A DNA stretch of 64,000 nucleotides from Craspedostauros australis (taxonomy: Eukaryota; Bacillariophyta; Bacillariophyceae; Mastogloiales; Achnanthaceae). Under the pieces are notes generated by a model. The model made no database searches. It was not told where the DNA came from and saw only the letters and a list, made by a program, of their open reading frames with translations. Made by a program: the position numbers and the translations under genes. The stretch lies in contig JAMXDE010000040.1 of the NCBI GenBank assembly GCA_026770025.1, forward strand, positions 124,001 through 188,000. The letters run 5' to 3'. Position 1 is the stretch's first letter. Each line of letters starts with the position of its first letter. This document shows, piece by piece, positions 50,252 to 60,446 of the stretch.

Positions 50252-53200
50252 TCAGTGTGAAGGATTGAAAACGACGGGAGCCCGTGGCTGGTAGACGCTG
50301 ACGACGGAGTTGGTGGATCCGGATGCAAGAACCAGCTTGTGCCTGTGGAATTCCAAGCAGCTGATGAAGTCCGAGCGCTGCCCCGATCGGTCGTGGTAGC
50401 GCGTCAGAGCTTTTCCGTCCAACGTGAGCAGCTTGATCGTGTTGCCCTGCGAGCCGGCTGCTGCGATCGGGATTTGTCGGTGGACCGCCATGGCCGTCAT
50501 CGACGTGTTCTGCACCTTCACCGTCCTCACGCTGTTCGACATGCGCAGATCCCAGGCCTTCATCACGCTGCCCATGCACCCCGTGACGACTTCGAACCGT
50601 CCTGCGTAGTTGGTGAAGTAGGCATCGAGAATCCAATTCCTGTGTTCCGTGAAGCGCGTGTGACGTCGGGATTTCCGCCCGAACTGGGATACGGCTTCGT
50701 CTTTCTCGCGGATGTCGAAGATGCGGAGGGTGCCATCGCTGAAGCCCGCGAGTAACGTGTCAGGGCTCATGCCATGATACCCACCTGGCATCACGCTTTG
50801 CACGGCATCCCACGTCGTCGTGAGGCTTGTCACAACAGCGTCGGTCTCCGTCCGCAACGTCTTGATGCAGCGTTCCCCAGCAAGATCCCAGCAACGGATG
50901 GTGTCCGTGTTTCCGCTCGCCGCCAGCACACCCGTGCGTTGCTGCCATTCGCACACGAGGCCGCTCCCTCCAGTTTGGTCGGATTTCATGCCAGGGACTG
51001 CAAGGAACGCAGTGGCCAGCTTCGGGCTCTCCTCGCAGATGTCGCCCTTGCCCTTGATCAGCTCATCCCAAACTCGGACCGATCCGTCGTCGCAGCCAAC
51101 GAAGAAGAGGCTGCTGGACTCCTCGTTGATCCATCCTGCGGTCGTCATCCTCGTGTTCTTGCGATTCCCATTCTGGAAGGTCATGAGGTTGGTACCTGTC
51201 TCATAGTTCCACGCGGAGACGGTGCTTTGCTTGTCGCAGACCATCAGGACGTCTTCGTAGGAATGAAAGCGCAGAATCGACGTCATCTTCGTCCCGGCGG
51301 TGTGCATCTTCTTCGTCTCCTTCATCATCAGTTCTCCGCGGAGTGTCGTGATCCTTTCCTCCATTTGGTTCTCGTGAAGCATCGTGTTCGTCCTCCTCGA
51401 TGTTATGGATGTCAATGGTGACAACGTTGACATGGATGGGACCAGCTCGGCATATCTTTGAGCCAACCGGTGGGAGCTGAGGAATGCGCGGCGGTTTCGT
51501 CTGCGTTGGTAGTCTCTGGTGGCACCAACCGGGCAGAGCGGATCGTTGAGCCGTTCGTTCTTCTCCGCGGTCGTATTGTAGGTCGTTTCGAATATCTCTC
51601 GCTGCCACTTGTAAAACTGAGACTTGAGGAATGGGATGTCGTTCGGCATTGTTTCTCCAGGCTTCTTGGCCATGGGGGTTGGGCGCGGTTGTTGGTTTTG
51701 GAAGGCGTGATTCCTCCCGCCAGCACCCGCATTGGCGCTCGCGGCACTTTGCCACCCACCTTGTTCCGATGATATTCGGCGCAGCTGGCCCACGCGAGGA
51801 GGCTGTTCAGGTTGCGTGGAGTTGAGAAAACCACTGACCTGGTTGCGTCGGAGCATCGGCTTGTCTCTCGATGCGTTGTTGTCAGGAGGACGGAACAGCA
51901 CTTGGTCGGATTCCACTCTGTCCATACTCGTATCAGCAGCAGCGGCAGCAGCAACAACAGCATTGGTTGCGTTCGGGAAAGCCGAGGAGCCTTCCTCGAC
52001 TATGCCACCAAGCTGCTTCGGGGACTCGTCTTCTTTCTTGGCTGCCAAAGTCGCAGCAGTTGCTTCCGCTTCTGCCGCAGCAGCCAAAGTTCTCATGTCC
52101 AGCAACTCTTCATTGACGAGCTTCACGATGGTCATGGCCGCGTTGGACACTTTGAGGTGTGTGTCGAAGTGCTGCACGGTTCGGAGCACCTCCCAACCTT
52201 TCGTAAACTTTTTCAGCATCGATCTATTCAGCCCTTCAGGGACTGATATTTTCGAGCTGGGACTGGAGCTTGAGCTCGATTGGCCAGTTGATTTGGGTTC
52301 TTTGTTGGACTTTTTCGATGCCAACCCTGCCCGTTTCTTGCTATCCTTGCTCGCTCGGGGCGTCATCTCGTCTGCCACCACGAGGAATGCCTGAAGGTAT
52401 TTCTGGACCATGCGTGCCATGGCCATGATGGCTTCGTAGCGCACGAGGACGCTGCCGTCGCGGCTGACCTCCGTCAGGCTCTTCATGATGTTCAAATCGA
52501 CTTCCAACCGACTTGAGTTTTCGTAGATAGATACGGGCCGTCTCGTTTGGTTTATGAGACCGCCTGGGAGTATCTGCGGAGACCCGCCCATGAGCCCGAT
52601 GGATGGCATCACCGATGTGGTGCCGCCACGCCCTTGCATCATGCCGGCGCCAGGTTGCTGCGGGTTCATGCGGGAACCATGGCGGCGCATTTGGTTCGCA
52701 CCAGGGATGCCGAGGCCCATCCCTCCTTGCCCTGCTGCCATCTGAGGCATCATCGATCCAGACGAAGGATTGCCGCGGGATTGGTGGATTCTCATGGATG
52801 ACGATAGCTGCGATTGAGAGGAGGATGAGGCGCCCAATGTCGCGGCAAGCGTCGATCCTGGCCTTCCAGACCTTAATGGTTGGCCGTGCTGGCCTAGCGC
52901 TGCTCCCATTCCCTGAGGCATATGTCCTGGGAGGAGAGAAGAGCCAGCCAACCCACCCGGCATCGTCATGGTCGCTGTTGGCATTTGCGCGGACAGCATG
53001 GAGTTTGGATTCGACATGAAAGGCGCAGCTGTCCGCGAAGAGGATGGATGCATCGGTGATCCCATTTGCGGTGGTGGTGATGGCACCGTGCTGGGGCTCG
53101 TGCCAGGAGCTTTCGTCGATGGGAAGGAACCTGGGACGGTGCCTGGGGCTACCCCGCCCAGAAAACATGACAGTGCGTAGCAGACGGCCGCGCGCACCCT

Positions 53201-56071
53201 TGGGTCTCGATCTTGGATCTTGGAAAGGAGGCAGCGATGAACATTTGCTCGGATGCACTCTCGTTGGGAGGTGGGATTCTCCAAGACCAGATGCCCAAGG
53301 CACAGGCACAGCCAGAGCCGCAGCGACGGTGGTGCCTTTTCATCGTCGTCCTCGTCCATGTCACTATCGGTGACGCTGAAATCTTGAGATGACAAGAGTG
53401 CACAGCAATGGGTGTGCAAGCCCTGCCGGAAACAATCCATTTGCGCGGGCGGGCATTTGTAGCATGAGGTGGCGAGGTTGAACGCCGCCATCGTCCGTTG
53501 CTTCCCACCGACGTAATCGAGGCCGAGAGATGCGGAATTGGACGTCGGTGCCTTCGACCATGAAGCGATGGCTTGGACGAAGTGTCGCAGCGCATTCTCT
53601 TGCATGAGGTTGGAACGGCACGATGGGTCGAACTTGAGGATGGATGCCCAGATGCCGACCAGTATCCCCGTGTAGTTCTGACTCGTTAGCAGCTTCAGCA
53701 CGTACGGGAACACAATCCCCAACCGCAGCGAGAGATTGACGGCCCATGGCCCCAGGTCGAGGAATTCCTTGAAGAGGGCCAGCGCTCGCACTCGATGCAC
53801 TGGGGAGAGGAGAATCTGCAGCAAAACAGGGAGCTGCTCCGGAGATTCCATGGGAGGACCGTCATCATCGAGACGATCCATGGAAGTTCTCTGAATGGAG
53901 GCAAAGTTCAGCCATGTTTCAAATGCCGTCAGCTGTTCCTCAAAGAAGGGTGATGAGATGTTTGTGGAGATGTCTTGGGGGATTTCGTTTTGGGGTTCCG
54001 ATCTTGCCAACTGCTGTTGCTTTGCTTGCTGCGGCTGTTGCCTTCTTGATTTGCCATCCGCAGTTGAATCTGGTTGGCTCCCGAACTCTGCATGTTGGTC
54101 ACCGCTCTCTTCGGCGTTTGGGTTCTTCAGCAGATGGTTGCCGATGATGCCCTTCTTCACCAAGGTGAAGAGACATGTCTCACAGGCAAGGTCCCACGAC
54201 ATCCACAGTGGATGGTCCGCGATGCCTGGTGGCAACGGTGGGTACGATTGCGGTGTGCAGTTGAGGCTGCGCAATATCCGATCGGCCAGCAAGAAGTTGC
54301 GGAACATGCTGGCGACGACCAGGTCCTGTCGGAACAGGCGCTGAAACAGCGGTGTGGGCAGGACATTCCATGCTATGGCATCCGTGATACCAATGAATAT
54401 CCAATTCAGCTCTCCAAGCGGAGTTGATCTATCCTTCGCATTGCCAGGGACGAAGTCGACTGTTTCAGGATCCAGATCGCCCATGGAGTATGGATTGTTG
54501 CGAACGAACCATCGCAGGGCCATCTTGATGGGTGTGGTGAGGCACGATGTGAAGATGTCCGCAGGATATTCCGGTTGCACGGGCAGATTCTCGTGCTCGG
54601 AGGTTGGGCACAGGATGATGGTGTCCTTGACCCAGACGGATGCTGCCGTTCCCATGTCCATTCGTGGTTGTGCCGATTTAGGTGGCGCTCCATTGGAAGA
54701 CCGCAGCGATGACGCGGACGATGCCTGTGATTGCAGGTGGGATGCCGCGGTCATGTTGGATTTCCCGAGCGTTTCCTGACTGGATAGTGACATGCCCCCG
54801 AAATGTGGATTGCCTCCAGGAGCAGAAGCGTTGGCAGCACCGAGACCACCGTTGGACGGTGACCCAAGATGCGACATCATCATGCCGGGACCACCGCGCG
54901 GTCCACCGATGGAATCAGCACCGGCACGACCACCATCGAGCGGTTGCGTGAGGTGCGGCATGAGCACACCGGCAGAGCTGCAGTCCAGAATGAGGATATT
55001 CGGCTTGCCGAGCCATCGGCGCAGCTGGTAGACCGGCAACGGCACGTACTCGGTCTTCTTCTGATCGAACACCCATATTTCTCCATCGCGGGTGGGCCTT
55101 GGCACCCCGTGGCCGTTGTAATGCAGCAGGACCCGCTCTTGCTTGGCCTGCTTGCGCAGCCAAAGGCACAGCCCTTTGACGTCGTCCACGGTGGGATTGA
55201 TGGTCTTGCGGAACTTGAGCCTTGAATTCTTGTGGTGCCACCTCATGTACTGCGATTCCAACCGTGAGCCGATCTTCTCCATCGCCCTGGACGCGTTCAT
55301 GCCCGTGGGATCCATCCAAGTTTGCAGGGTGGCGCAGGGATCGGGCTTGATAATGTCCGGAGGGTCCGTGCCCACCATGAGCGCCAGAACCAGACCGACC
55401 CCAGCCGTCTTGATGCGGTCCTGCTGCCTCCAACTTGGTTCCACTGTCGACGTGTGATCATTGTGGTTGGGTCTTGGTCGAGCTGATTGTGCGGACGCGC
55501 TGTGCTGCGGCCTGCCGGGATGGGAACGATCGTTGATGCCGTCGCTGCTTTCGCCTCGGGCGTACGAATAACCGAGGCCTTCGTCGCCTCTTCCACCTCC
55601 AGCTCCGATTCCCAATCCGCTGTCGCTCCCGATACTGCTCGACCCCTTTCGGTTGCGGTTGACATCACGGCCGTCAGTGCTGTTGGTGGCGGTACCGCTG
55701 CCGCTGAGGTTGGCGCTACTGCCGCTGTTGTTGCCGTTGTTGCCGCTATTGCTGTTCCGAGTGCTGTTGCCGCTGCCGTTGGTCCCGGAACCAGTTTCTC
55801 CAGCAAGGAACTGCATGCTCGCTGTTCGCGACAGGAAGCTGAAGGACGTCACCTTTCCCAATGTGGACGAGCCCGTGCTTGCGTTGGATCCCCCCGCGGC
55901 AGCATCGGCCTCGTCCTTCTGCTCGCCATGGCCGTTCCTCTTTCGGTCCGTGCTGCTGTGGCTGTTGTTGATACTGTGATTCCGCGGCAGGCACTCGGCG
56001 GAGGAAATCTCGAGGTACGGCGCCCGCCGCGATGCATCCAGGTACTTCACCGGGGCTTCGAATTCGTTCAT
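50252..56071 (-). CDS. RPTOR: RAPTOR (KOG1), regulatory subunit of TORC1
   Basis: Scaffold that presents substrates to TOR kinase in TORC1. A single exon from the ATG at 56071 (MNEFEAPVKYLDASRRAPY); 1,939 residues, longer than the ~1,300-1,400 of animals and plants owing to Ser/Gly/Asn-rich spacers (about 55-200, 385-470, 1010-1190). The N-terminal conserved caspase-like domain (about 215-650) shows KTAGVGLVLALMVGTDPPD, CATLQTWMDPTGM, RVLLHYNGHGVPRPT, GEIWVFDQKKTEYVPLPVYQ and ILDCSSAGVLMPHL, then RWFVRNNPY and GELNWIFIGITDAIAWNVLP. A HEAT region follows (LPVLLQILLSPVHRVRALALF), then seven C-terminal WD40 blades (about 1560-1935; FVGCDDGSVRVWDELIKG, KLLTLDGKALTRYHD). Its presence implies a canonical TORC1 pathway. 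Confidence 0.95.
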   Translation of the reverse strand: MNEFEAPVKYLDASRRAPYLEISSAECLPRNHSINNSHSSTDRKRNGHGEQKDEADAAAGGSNASTGSSTLGKVTSFSFLSRTASMQFLAGETGSGTNGSGNSTRNSNSGNNGNNSGSSANLSGSGTATNSTDGRDVNRNRKGSSSIGSDSGLGIGAGGGRGDEGLGYSYARGESSDGINDRSHPGRPQHSASAQSARPRPNHNDHTSTVEPSWRQQDRIKTAGVGLVLALMVGTDPPDIIKPDPCATLQTWMDPTGMNASRAMEKIGSRLESQYMRWHHKNSRLKFRKTINPTVDDVKGLCLWLRKQAKQERVLLHYNGHGVPRPTRDGEIWVFDQKKTEYVPLPVYQLRRWLGKPNILILDCSSAGVLMPHLTQPLDGGRAGADSIGGPRGGPGMMMSHLGSPSNGGLGAANASAPGGNPHFGGMSLSSQETLGKSNMTAASHLQSQASSASSLRSSNGAPPKSAQPRMDMGTAASVWVKDTIILCPTSEHENLPVQPEYPADIFTSCLTTPIKMALRWFVRNNPYSMGDLDPETVDFVPGNAKDRSTPLGELNWIFIGITDAIAWNVLPTPLFQRLFRQDLVVASMFRNFLLADRILRSLNCTPQSYPPLPPGIADHPLWMSWDLACETCLFTLVKKGIIGNHLLKNPNAEESGDQHAEFGSQPDSTADGKSRRQQPQQAKQQQLARSEPQNEIPQDISTNISSPFFEEQLTAFETWLNFASIQRTSMDRLDDDGPPMESPEQLPVLLQILLSPVHRVRALALFKEFLDLGPWAVNLSLRLGIVFPYVLKLLTSQNYTGILVGIWASILKFDPSCRSNLMQENALRHFVQAIASWSKAPTSNSASLGLDYVGGKQRTMAAFNLATSCYKCPPAQMDCFRQGLHTHCCALLSSQDFSVTDSDMDEDDDEKAPPSLRLWLCLCLGHLVLENPTSQRECIRANVHRCLLSKIQDRDPRVRAAVCYALSCFLGGVAPGTVPGSFPSTKAPGTSPSTVPSPPPQMGSPMHPSSSRTAAPFMSNPNSMLSAQMPTATMTMPGGLAGSSLLPGHMPQGMGAALGQHGQPLRSGRPGSTLAATLGASSSSQSQLSSSMRIHQSRGNPSSGSMMPQMAAGQGGMGLGIPGANQMRRHGSRMNPQQPGAGMMQGRGGTTSVMPSIGLMGGSPQILPGGLINQTRRPVSIYENSSRLEVDLNIMKSLTEVSRDGSVLVRYEAIMAMARMVQKYLQAFLVVADEMTPRASKDSKKRAGLASKKSNKEPKSTGQSSSSSSPSSKISVPEGLNRSMLKKFTKGWEVLRTVQHFDTHLKVSNAAMTIVKLVNEELLDMRTLAAAAEAEATAATLAAKKEDESPKQLGGIVEEGSSAFPNATNAVVAAAAAADTSMDRVESDQVLFRPPDNNASRDKPMLRRNQVSGFLNSTQPEQPPRVGQLRRISSEQGGWQSAASANAGAGGRNHAFQNQQPRPTPMAKKPGETMPNDIPFLKSQFYKWQREIFETTYNTTAEKNERLNDPLCPVGATRDYQRRRNRRAFLSSHRLAQRYAELVPSMSTLSPLTSITSRRTNTMLHENQMEERITTLRGELMMKETKKMHTAGTKMTSILRFHSYEDVLMVCDKQSTVSAWNYETGTNLMTFQNGNRKNTRMTTAGWINEESSSLFFVGCDDGSVRVWDELIKGKGDICEESPKLATAFLAVPGMKSDQTGGSGLVCEWQQRTGVLAASGNTDTIRCWDLAGERCIKTLRTETDAVVTSLTTTWDAVQSVMPGGYHGMSPDTLLAGFSDGTLRIFDIREKDEAVSQFGRKSRRHTRFTEHRNWILDAYFTNYAGRFEVVTGCMGSVMKAWDLRMSNSVRTVKVQNTSMTAMAVHRQIPIAAAGSQGNTIKLLTLDGKALTRYHDRSGQRSDFISCLEFHRHKLVLASGSTNSVVSVYQPRAPVVFNPSH

Positions 56072-56717
56072 GGTTGGTTGGAAGCAGCAACAGCGACGCT
56101 GATGCGAGACACAGCCATGTGCTGGAATCGTCCGTCCTCTGCTGCACACTTGTCAGAGTGGAGTGGGGGGAGCAGGTTTGGAAAGGCCGCAGGTTTGGAG
56201 AGACCAGAGTGCGATTGGATGCTGTCAGAGTAGGTACTGCGTTGCCTCACGCCACCTTCTTTTGCTCTCCTCCGGTGTTTGGCGCCACAGAGACAGTGAC
56301 GGTCGACGATCCTGTTTCTGCGATTTGGGCTGGCGCGCAAAATCCATCATGATGGTACCTGCGGTAAAATATCATAAATTTGCATATCGACAATCATTAT
56401 TGTCGTATCCATGTCGCAGAGACGTGCTTCATCCATTGGGTACCACTCTGTTTTGCCTTTGCCGCCACTCAAATTTCCTGATTCCAAAGAACACGGTCGA
56501 ATCCTCACATCAACCAATCAACGCACCAACCAACCAACACATCAACAAGTCACCATCCCACCAGAGAGCAAGAGCTTCGGAAGATCGACATCAACTCCCC
56601 CGGCGCACAGGTATGCTGACATCCGAGCTACCATACTCACCTCCGCTCAGACTCTTGCAAACACAGGCACAATTACAAGAACAAGCGCGGATCACTTGGG
56701 AAGCACCAGCCCGAACG
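56072..56717. promoter_or_regulatory. divergent promoter region, RAPTOR / DPH2
   Basis: About 650 bases between divergent starts. The DPH2-side third is rich in CAACCAAC and CATCAAC. An alternative in-frame DPH2 ATG lies at 56613, directly after a CAG|GTATGC that could also be a splice donor. Confidence 0.4.
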
Positions 56718-58544
56718 ATGACGGAACGAAGCAACGTGGCAAGCCCCCCGCAGCTGCACTTTGATGATGGGTCCAGAGCCATGATGGTGGAGGAAGCAGC
56801 CGCGGCCGTGAGCAGCGGGCATGGAAATGATGTGCGCACCAGCGGCAGAGGGACGGCATCCATCACGGACTTTTACGAGATCGATCGCGTGGCTGCCGAT
56901 CTCGTGGGCCACGCACCGCAGGATCGCGCTTTCCGCGTTGCGTTGCAATTCCCAGATGAGTTCCTCATGGATTCACCCGAAGTCTGCTGGCTTCTGGATG
57001 AAGCCTTGGCACAGAAACTGGACGTCCCACCGCTCGTCTTTTGCCTTGGCGACACCACCGTTGCGAGCTGCTGCCCGGATGAAGTGGCTGCCCTGCACTT
57101 GCAGGCCGACATCCTTGTGCATTACGGCCATGCTTGCTTGAGTCCCACGAGCGGGATGCCGATCGTCTACAGCTTTGGGTTCTCTTCGATCGACGTCGAC
57201 AGGGCAGCGACGCGCATCGTCGACAAGATCAAGGAGGAGAGCATCGGATGCAAGCGCATGCTACTCCTGTACGATGTTGGCTACCTTCATGCGATGGCGT
57301 CGCTGGAGTCATCCTTGGCGGGGCGTCTGGATTTGTCTGTGGCATCCGCGAGGATACCGACGACGAAAGGCGATGGCTCTGCCAGGCTTCCCCAGCGTGT
57401 GTCGACATCGTGCTGTGGGAGCCAGCAGTCGCAGACCTGTGAAGATAGCGATGGCAATACAGCTGGAAATACAAGTGGAAATGCAAGTGGAAATGCCCTG
57501 ACATGTTGCAAGACAACGGCGACCGCGACTGCGACCAGGACAACCGTGACGGCAGAAACTGAGAAAATGCCACTGCCGTCGGATGAGAAACAAACGGAAG
57601 AAGAGACGGAGCAAGCGCTTCCGGTGTTCGGAGGTCTGGAGCTGCCACCGAGCATCAACGCCGATGATCTGTCAGACTGCGTCGTCCTCTTCGTGGGAGA
57701 CCAAGGCACCAGCACGCGGCAGTACACGAATGCGATGCTGCGGTTCCTGTCTTTGGAACGTCCACCCAACCATTACCTGACGTACTCCCCCAAAGCATCG
57801 ACGATCGAGACCTCGTTGCCGATGTACTTGCAACGTCAGCTCAAACGACGCTTTTACTTGAGCCAACGCGCGCGCGATGCGCACGTGTTTGGCATCGTGG
57901 TGTCGACGTTGTCGCAGCGTCATGTCATTCGCGTAGTAGAATCGCTGCGTCGGAAGATTGAAGATGCGGGCAAGGCATCCTACAGCTTTGCCGTCGGCAA
58001 GATCAACCCTGCGAAGCTGGCCAATTTCGGAGAGATCGAGTGCTTCGTGTTGGTTGCCTGCGGCGAGCATTCGTTGCTGGACGAGGAACGGGAGTACCAT
58101 GTTCCCGTGATCACGCCATTGGAACTGGAGATCGCCCTTGGCAACTTGGACTGGGGCGGTCAGGCCTACAGCTTGGACTGCCATGACGTGCTTGGACTGT
58201 CATCGGATGCCGCTGTCGATGCCGATGTGGCCATTGAGAAGCAGCAAGATGCGGCGCAGGGTGACGACGAAGGCAGCGACGCTAGCGACGGCGATGCTCC
58301 CTACTTCTCGCTGGTCACAGGCCGGTACGTCCAACCCAACAACGCCGTGCTGCGACAGCAAAACGAGTCCCTGGATTTGAAGCATCTGCCCGGACAAGGC
58401 AAGGTGATCGAGTACAAGAGCGAAGCGGCGGAATTCCTGAAGCAGAGAGAGTACCAGGGGTTGCAGTCGATGATTGGTGAGACGGAAGTCAAGGCGGCCA
58501 CGTTGGGCCAATCGGGCATTGCATCGAATTATGATGGGGTGTGA
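56718..58544 (+). CDS. DPH2: diphthamide biosynthesis protein 2
   Basis: DPH2 partners DPH1 in the radical transfer of a 3-amino-3-carboxypropyl group from SAM to the diphthamide histidine of elongation factor 2. The frame gives 608 residues from the ATG at 56718, which has A at -3; an upstream in-frame ATG at 56613 would add 35. Landmarks: ITDFYEIDRVAADLV, RVALQFPDEFLMDSPEV, LGDTTVASCCPDEVAALHL, LVHYGHACLSPTSGMPIVYS and, in the C-terminal domain, FGIVVSTLSQRHVIRVVESL, FAVGKINPAKLANFGEIECF, LVACGEHSLLDE and PVITPLELEIALG. A Thr/Ser/Asn-rich insert (GNTSGNASGNA; about 235-310) separates the domains. Cys in ASCC and VACGE are retained; I see no middle Cys matching DPH1, as expected for DPH2. 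Confidence 0.93.
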   Translation: MTERSNVASPPQLHFDDGSRAMMVEEAAAAVSSGHGNDVRTSGRGTASITDFYEIDRVAADLVGHAPQDRAFRVALQFPDEFLMDSPEVCWLLDEALAQKLDVPPLVFCLGDTTVASCCPDEVAALHLQADILVHYGHACLSPTSGMPIVYSFGFSSIDVDRAATRIVDKIKEESIGCKRMLLLYDVGYLHAMASLESSLAGRLDLSVASARIPTTKGDGSARLPQRVSTSCCGSQQSQTCEDSDGNTAGNTSGNASGNALTCCKTTATATATRTTVTAETEKMPLPSDEKQTEEETEQALPVFGGLELPPSINADDLSDCVVLFVGDQGTSTRQYTNAMLRFLSLERPPNHYLTYSPKASTIETSLPMYLQRQLKRRFYLSQRARDAHVFGIVVSTLSQRHVIRVVESLRRKIEDAGKASYSFAVGKINPAKLANFGEIECFVLVACGEHSLLDEEREYHVPVITPLELEIALGNLDWGGQAYSLDCHDVLGLSSDAAVDADVAIEKQQDAAQGDDEGSDASDGDAPYFSLVTGRYVQPNNAVLRQQNESLDLKHLPGQGKVIEYKSEAAEFLKQREYQGLQSMIGETEVKAATLGQSGIASNYDGV

Positions 58545-59105
58545 GCAAGCCATACGGCGGCATGGTGTTGGACAGAGGATGGGCATGATGAGATGACCGA
58601 GAACAGCTTGTACTCTCGCTCTCGAGAGTTCTGTTGGGGCCTTACAAATGTAGTAATCATCAACCGACTGAAGCAAAGTAGAACGTATCGCATTGTGCTC
58701 TTTCTGCGGTATCATACTTGTTCGCATGGTGTACTAATATTCATCTTGATTGCTCCGTCGTATGCTTTGATAGTTGATGGTCTGTTCACCCTGTTCATCA
58801 ATGAACTTCAGGCGAGTGTGGAAGTCATGCACGGAAGGGTGTAGGGTAGAAGATTAGGGGAGTAGTCGTATTAGATTTAGATTTACATAAAGTACAACAA
58901 TTGCTCTGGAATTGGAATTGGATATGATGTATGTGCTTTGCACAGATGCGATGTCTAAGCTGGCATTGAAATGGAAAGGTGGTTGATCTCACTCTTGGAA
59001 GAAAAAAGTGAGCGGGAATGGTGCACTCTGTCGAATTGATGGGAAGAGCAAGCTTGATGTTGATGATGGCTGATTGTGTGATTGGCGGGGATGTGACGCA
59101 ACGCA
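58545..59105. other. convergent intergenic region, DPH2 / disordered orphan
   Basis: About 560 bases of AT-richer sequence between two stop codons. No gene is seen. Confidence 0.4.
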
Positions 59106-60446
59106 TTACACGAGCATTCGGCGATTCTTGTGCCGCAGCTGACGGCGCAATCTCGTCGATGAGGTGGAGAGATCGTCCTTGTCGAGCGCAAACTCCTTGA
59201 AGGTGTAGCCGTCCTCCTTGCAGATCGGCGATTTGCTTTGGCGGCGCAGCGCGACGATTCTCTTGATGTCCGCCGAGTTCTTCGCGGTCTGTTCGTCGCA
59301 AGAAATGGCGTGCGTGTCCTCGTGGCTGTCGTTCTCATGGATGGTCGTGCTCATGACGGATGATGGGGACGATGGCAGGTGGAATCTGCCGTGGCTGCTG
59401 CGCCGGTGCAGTTGCTGCTGCTGTCTTGTCAGGCTGTATGGCGAGAGCTTGCTGGCGCTCTTGGTCTTGCCGTTGCCTCCAGCTGCCGTGCCGGTCGAAC
59501 GTCGGCGTTGCTGCCTGGCGGATCGGCTTGCGGCAAGCTCTGCCGGGGCCTTGAGCCATGACGTGGAAATGCCCTTCATCTGTTCCAGCCCCATGGTGAT
59601 GGAATGCATGCCGTCCTGGTAGATGGTGGAGGCATCGTCGGTTTCCACGCCCACAGGAGCGGTGCCGCAAGAGAAGAGCATTCTGGAGAGCAGGCTTTGG
59701 TCGGGCGACGATGATGTCCGCATGGCATCGTCCGAAGTGCTTTGGCGGCGACGGGGCGATGAGGCCTTGGCATTGCCATCAATGGCAGCCGCGATGATCG
59801 ACTGAGCGTCGTCGTCGTCGATCCAGGCATTCTGCTTCCAGGCGCTGCCGCTGTAGAAAGCAGCAGCAGCCGCCTCGGCCTTGGCCTCATCGATGGACAT
59901 GTATCCGCTGTGTGACTCGACCTCCTCTCGGTCCTCTCCTTGTGCTTCTGGATGGACATTGGTGTGGACACTGGCATGGACACCAGCATGGGCAACTGAG
60001 TGCGATGGCACGCACATGGCAGTCGTCGAGGAGTCCTGAGACTCAGTGCTGCACAATGACAGCGGCTCCGTCGCCTCCGTTCGGTTGCTGGTGTCGGTGC
60101 GACTGCGGGACATCGAGATCTTGGTCACGAAGGCCTTGGTGGCATCCTTGAGCTCGTTGTGCGAACTGCGCTGGATGGCAAACGGATGCAGATGCTGCTT
60201 CTGCGGGCGCACGTTGCCAGCCACGGCCGTCGTGGCAAACGAGATCGATGGCTTGATCGGCGATCTGTCGTCCATCATCATGCTGTGCAGGCTGCTTCTT
60301 GGCAGTGCGTTGGTGTTGAGATCGTCGAAGGTGTTGTTGGCGTTGTTGGCGGTGTCGGCGGTGTCGGCGTTCACCTGTCGTCTCGTGCTCATTGCTGAAG
60401 TCATCGTTGTCATGGTGCCTGTGGTCAAAATGTCAATTGTATGCAT
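59106..60446 (-). CDS. disordered Ser/Thr-rich protein, family unknown
   Basis: A 446-residue open frame from the ATG at 60446; further in-frame ATGs follow within 20 codons, so the start is uncertain. Composition is Ser/Thr/Asp/Arg-rich with little hydrophobic core, which suggests disorder. Two short ordered patches stand out: SGYMSIDEAKAEAAAAAFYS with SAWKQNAWIDDDDAQS, and the C-terminal YTFKEFALDKDD followed by RLRRQLRHKNRRM. Many basic R-x-x-S sites (RRRQSTS, RRRSTG, RRSSHG) could be phosphorylated. GC and codon use match its neighbours. I recognise no domain, and a chance frame cannot be fully excluded. Confidence 0.6.
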   Translation of the reverse strand: MHTIDILTTGTMTTMTSAMSTRRQVNADTADTANNANNTFDDLNTNALPRSSLHSMMMDDRSPIKPSISFATTAVAGNVRPQKQHLHPFAIQRSSHNELKDATKAFVTKISMSRSRTDTSNRTEATEPLSLCSTESQDSSTTAMCVPSHSVAHAGVHASVHTNVHPEAQGEDREEVESHSGYMSIDEAKAEAAAAAFYSGSAWKQNAWIDDDDAQSIIAAAIDGNAKASSPRRRQSTSDDAMRTSSSPDQSLLSRMLFSCGTAPVGVETDDASTIYQDGMHSITMGLEQMKGISTSWLKAPAELAASRSARQQRRRSTGTAAGGNGKTKSASKLSPYSLTRQQQQLHRRSSHGRFHLPSSPSSVMSTTIHENDSHEDTHAISCDEQTAKNSADIKRIVALRRQSKSPICKEDGYTFKEFALDKDDLSTSSTRLRRQLRHKNRRMLV

